A stretch of DNA of 64,000 nucleotides from assembly GCF_047495875.1 (NCBI RefSeq), contig NC_092467.1:12799566-12863565 (forward strand), in the 5' to 3' direction. Numbering within the stretch: the first letter of the stretch is position 1; each line of letters opens with the position of its first letter. Source of the DNA: Pithys albifrons albifrons (lineage: Eukaryota; Chordata; Aves; Passeriformes; Thamnophilidae). Below are positions 61,291-64,000 of this stretch, one piece after another. Both the position numbers and the translations under genes were made by a program. The notes beneath the pieces are model-generated. The model was not told where the DNA came from. It ran no database searches and saw only the letters and a program-made list of their open reading frames with translations.

Positions 61291-64000
61291 ATCCAGCAGT
61301 CTTATCTTGATGTTCTACTGTTGTATTTAAGGCACACATATTTCTATTTGCCACTGATCAGATTGAAGATTGACCCTCCTTTACTTAGAAAGGTCTAGAA
61401 ATCATGATCCAAGTACCTAAGCTTATTAACTTCCAGTATTGCAATTCATTACATCAAGGTCTTAAGATAAATACTGTGAAAACCTTCTAACTGCTGCAAG
61501 CCACTTACTGGCTTAGTAATGCAGATTACCATCAACACATCACCCTGGGCTACACTGTTTGCTGGGTTCCACCCGAGTAAGGTTGAGTTCATGACTTCTG
61601 TATTAGATCCAAAGCCCTCTGCATAAATCCTGCAGTTACCTGTGAGATTGTCACTCTAATATACCAAACCAAGAACACATTAACTGGCAGAGAATGGCTG
61701 GTATGGTCCTTTATTGCCACTGAGCTGGTGGATCTCACAGACGTGAGGTGAAAATGGCCCATTAGCCTGTACACTTTCAGACTTACTACTTCCAAGTGGA
61801 ATTATTGCTGTAACTGGAGTTCCTAACACAGAGGGGTGTCCATGTGTTAGGCACCCATGGGTCAGAAAGGTAAACCTTGTCCTAAGCAACTTCTGAAACT
61901 ACATCAGTGAGGAGCCAATGGAGATAGGTGGAGGAGCTCAGAGAAGTAGCGAATCTGTATTAATTTGTATCGACATTACTGTGAGAACAGTAGGAACTCA
62001 AATGGGCTTTGAAGTAAATGAACCAACTACTTTACTATTAGCTAGCTACTTTATCTATTCCAGAACTTTCTTTGTAGGTCTCTACAGAAGGAGAAAAGAG
62101 ACTTTTCAACTAATCAGTAGAAAACATGACTCACAAATGCAAACTGACCCCTTGTAGCTGAGTGGAAAAATCCTAAAAATTCATAATGATTTTTGTCATT
62201 GGTTTCAAAGAATTCATAATTTCAGCTATAAGAGAAAATTTATAGTGGGGGCCATTGCCAAAGCACAGTTTGAGGCCAGTGATGGGAGCTGAAATAATGT
62301 AGGTGTCAGGGCTGAAATAGCTGCAATGTGACGTGGTTGGTTTATGGAGCAGTGAGGTGCAGAGCACACCACTACCCAGGCCCAGGAGCTGCAGAGTGTG
62401 GCACATCCCCACAACTCTTCCTAAGTCCATGCCTGTGGCAGTGAAAGTCATTAAAAATCTGTATCATTTTCTTCACTCTTTAGCAACAGCAACATTCCTT
62501 AAACTTTGTTTTTTAATTTACAGTAGAGTGCTGAGAGAGGTTAGCTTGAGAAGGCAGACATGGAAAACAGACCCTTGAAAATGAAGTTGACAGGTTTTAT
62601 TTAGAAAGCTGGCATATGCACTGGCTGCATCCATATCTGCAGTGTTCCTCAAATTGACAGGCAATCTAGAATATGGTGTATATTAAAGAGAAGTAGTTTT
62701 GAACACAGTTTTTAGTTCCCTTCATACAATTCCTGTAACACTGAACATTTTTAGACAGCTACTGGTTTTGTTTTTCAATAAAGACTACAGATTCAGTTTC
62801 TCTTATGGCTTTTTATTGAACAGCTCACTGAAAAAAAATAGCATAAGTCTGGCTGCCTAGTTAGGCAAGTTTACTTGCTTTTTTTTTCTATGCAAGTAAA
62901 ATACCATCGGAGCAGGTCATAAAGCCCTGCCTAAGGAGACTATAGGAATGCATGACAAAGTTTTTATGGTTTTAATTTAATCTCAGAAATAATATCCAGC
63001 AAGTAGAATACTCTGCATAACCACATAAACAATATTCTCATATTTAGAGTTCCTTTGAATTTCTCAATGACATTAGGAGAATGAGTTGATGTTGCAGCTT
63101 TTCTCAGGCTAATGCCACTCTGAGGTGACAAAGAGCCTGTTAATGGGACCTAATATAGAGTTATGTCATCTCAGTCATAAATAAATATATGTATAAGAAA
63201 TATATGTATAAAAATATATGATTGAAAGCCATCTGCTATGAACCTCGATGAAGTCCTGACTCAAGGAAATATTTTTGGGAGAGCACTAATACACAATACA
63301 CATGTTTGCATGCTTTCCTGGGGGTAGATGGGCTGAAGAACCTGTGCAAGTACTTTCTTGAACTAGGACAGAAGAAAATGCATGCAGTACTGTTTGTAAA
63401 TCTTCTTAGAATGGGAAAAGTTAGGAAACCTAAAAAGACCTGCCAGACATAGTTGTTATAGTGTAGTGGTCCAGAGTCAAGTTGTTGCTAGATCTGTGTA
63501 AAGAAAAGTACCATGGTGCACTTTAAATGTTGCACTTTTAAAAAAATTACTTTGAGTTATTAAAGAGGTGGTTTCCACACAGGTTTTTCCCTTGTGTGTA
63601 GAAGTGTTATTGAAGATCTCTATCAGATAATTTCTTAACCTTCACATGCAAAATCTGATTGCACACAGAGCACACTGACACCATTGTGATGCTCCTTCAT
63701 GATCCTGGAACCAGAGGACCAGCTGCTGGGAAAAACGTAGATCCAGGGAAAGCAGCTGAACAGTTTGGTGGATTATCTTAAATTGGTCCCAATGGTTAAA
63801 TTTTATTAACTATTTAAAATGTTTTTATAAGATAAATTTTATGAAGTAGCAAATAGAGAAGCCTTCTACAACTTTAAACTTAAACCAAACTCAGAGATGG
63901 CTAAAAATAAAATAAAAATAAATGAAAGTTAAACTTTTACTCTGCAAGTTAAAAGTATTTATATTCCTTGCTATCCTCTGTGATATTTGGATTTACACAG
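61291..64000. other. Intergenic region, right edge
   Basis: No genes or RNA genes recognised. It contains an AT-rich near-tandem repeat at 63,176-63,220 and A-rich (AAAAT)n-like sequence at 63,901-63,925. No PRMT6-like frame, expected somewhere beyond this side if human gene order holds, is seen. Confidence 0.55.
63176..63220. repeat. AT-rich imperfect tandem repeat
   Basis: AATATATGTATAA occurs twice about 16 bases apart, followed by a third partial copy. Confidence 0.7.

Noticed and set aside
24132..64000. PRMT6, expected upstream of NTNG1 from human gene order.
   Set aside because: No methyltransferase-like frame is present; the gene, if kept in this lineage, must lie beyond the right edge.

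Overview
The window is vertebrate nuclear DNA, most likely from a bird. Three copies or fragments of the CR1 LINE end in the (ATTCTRTG)n-type 3' tail typical of sauropsid CR1. The background is AT-rich and intronic or intergenic, with one very GC-rich CpG island. No bacterial-style gene packing is present. Nearly every open frame is short and resembles nothing I know. The long frames at 22.1-23.9 kb are a by-product of GC-rich sequence lacking stop codons.

One protein-coding gene is recognisable: NTNG1 (netrin-G1, a GPI-anchored axon-guidance and synaptic adhesion protein), on the minus strand. Only its 5' end is present. From high to low coordinate I read: a CpG-island promoter with a minus-strand TATA-like box (23,380-23,387); a predicted non-coding exon 1 (about 23,355 to 22,656) ending in a consensus splice donor; intron 1 (about 6 kb); exon 2 (about 16,625 to 15,923), holding 5' UTR, the start codon at 16,168-16,166 and the first 82 codons; and the start of intron 2, which fills the window down to position 1. 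The rest of the laminin N-terminal domain, the EGF repeats and the GPI signal lie off the left edge.

The predicted 5' UTR is crowded with upstream ORFs: two in exon 1 (14 and 21 codons) and three in exon 2 (19, 67 and 5 codons). This suggests strong translational control, and the 67-codon frame could encode a microprotein. The 5-codon uORF spans two overlapping perfect palindromes.

From about 23.7 kb to 64 kb is a gene desert upstream of NTNG1. In human the next gene that way is PRMT6, but no PRMT6-like frame is visible here. The desert holds the three CR1 pieces, a minus-strand 5S rRNA-derived fragment (39,597-39,680) with a deletion in its C-box, a perfect 28-bp tandem duplication, simple repeats, and several AT-rich, homeodomain-site-rich stretches that are candidate conserved enhancers. 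I found no CRISPR, prokaryotic mobile element, tRNA or intact retroviral gene. I see no convincing new multi-gene system. The most promising unexplained signals are the uORF-rich leader, the 5S-derived element and the candidate regulatory blocks.
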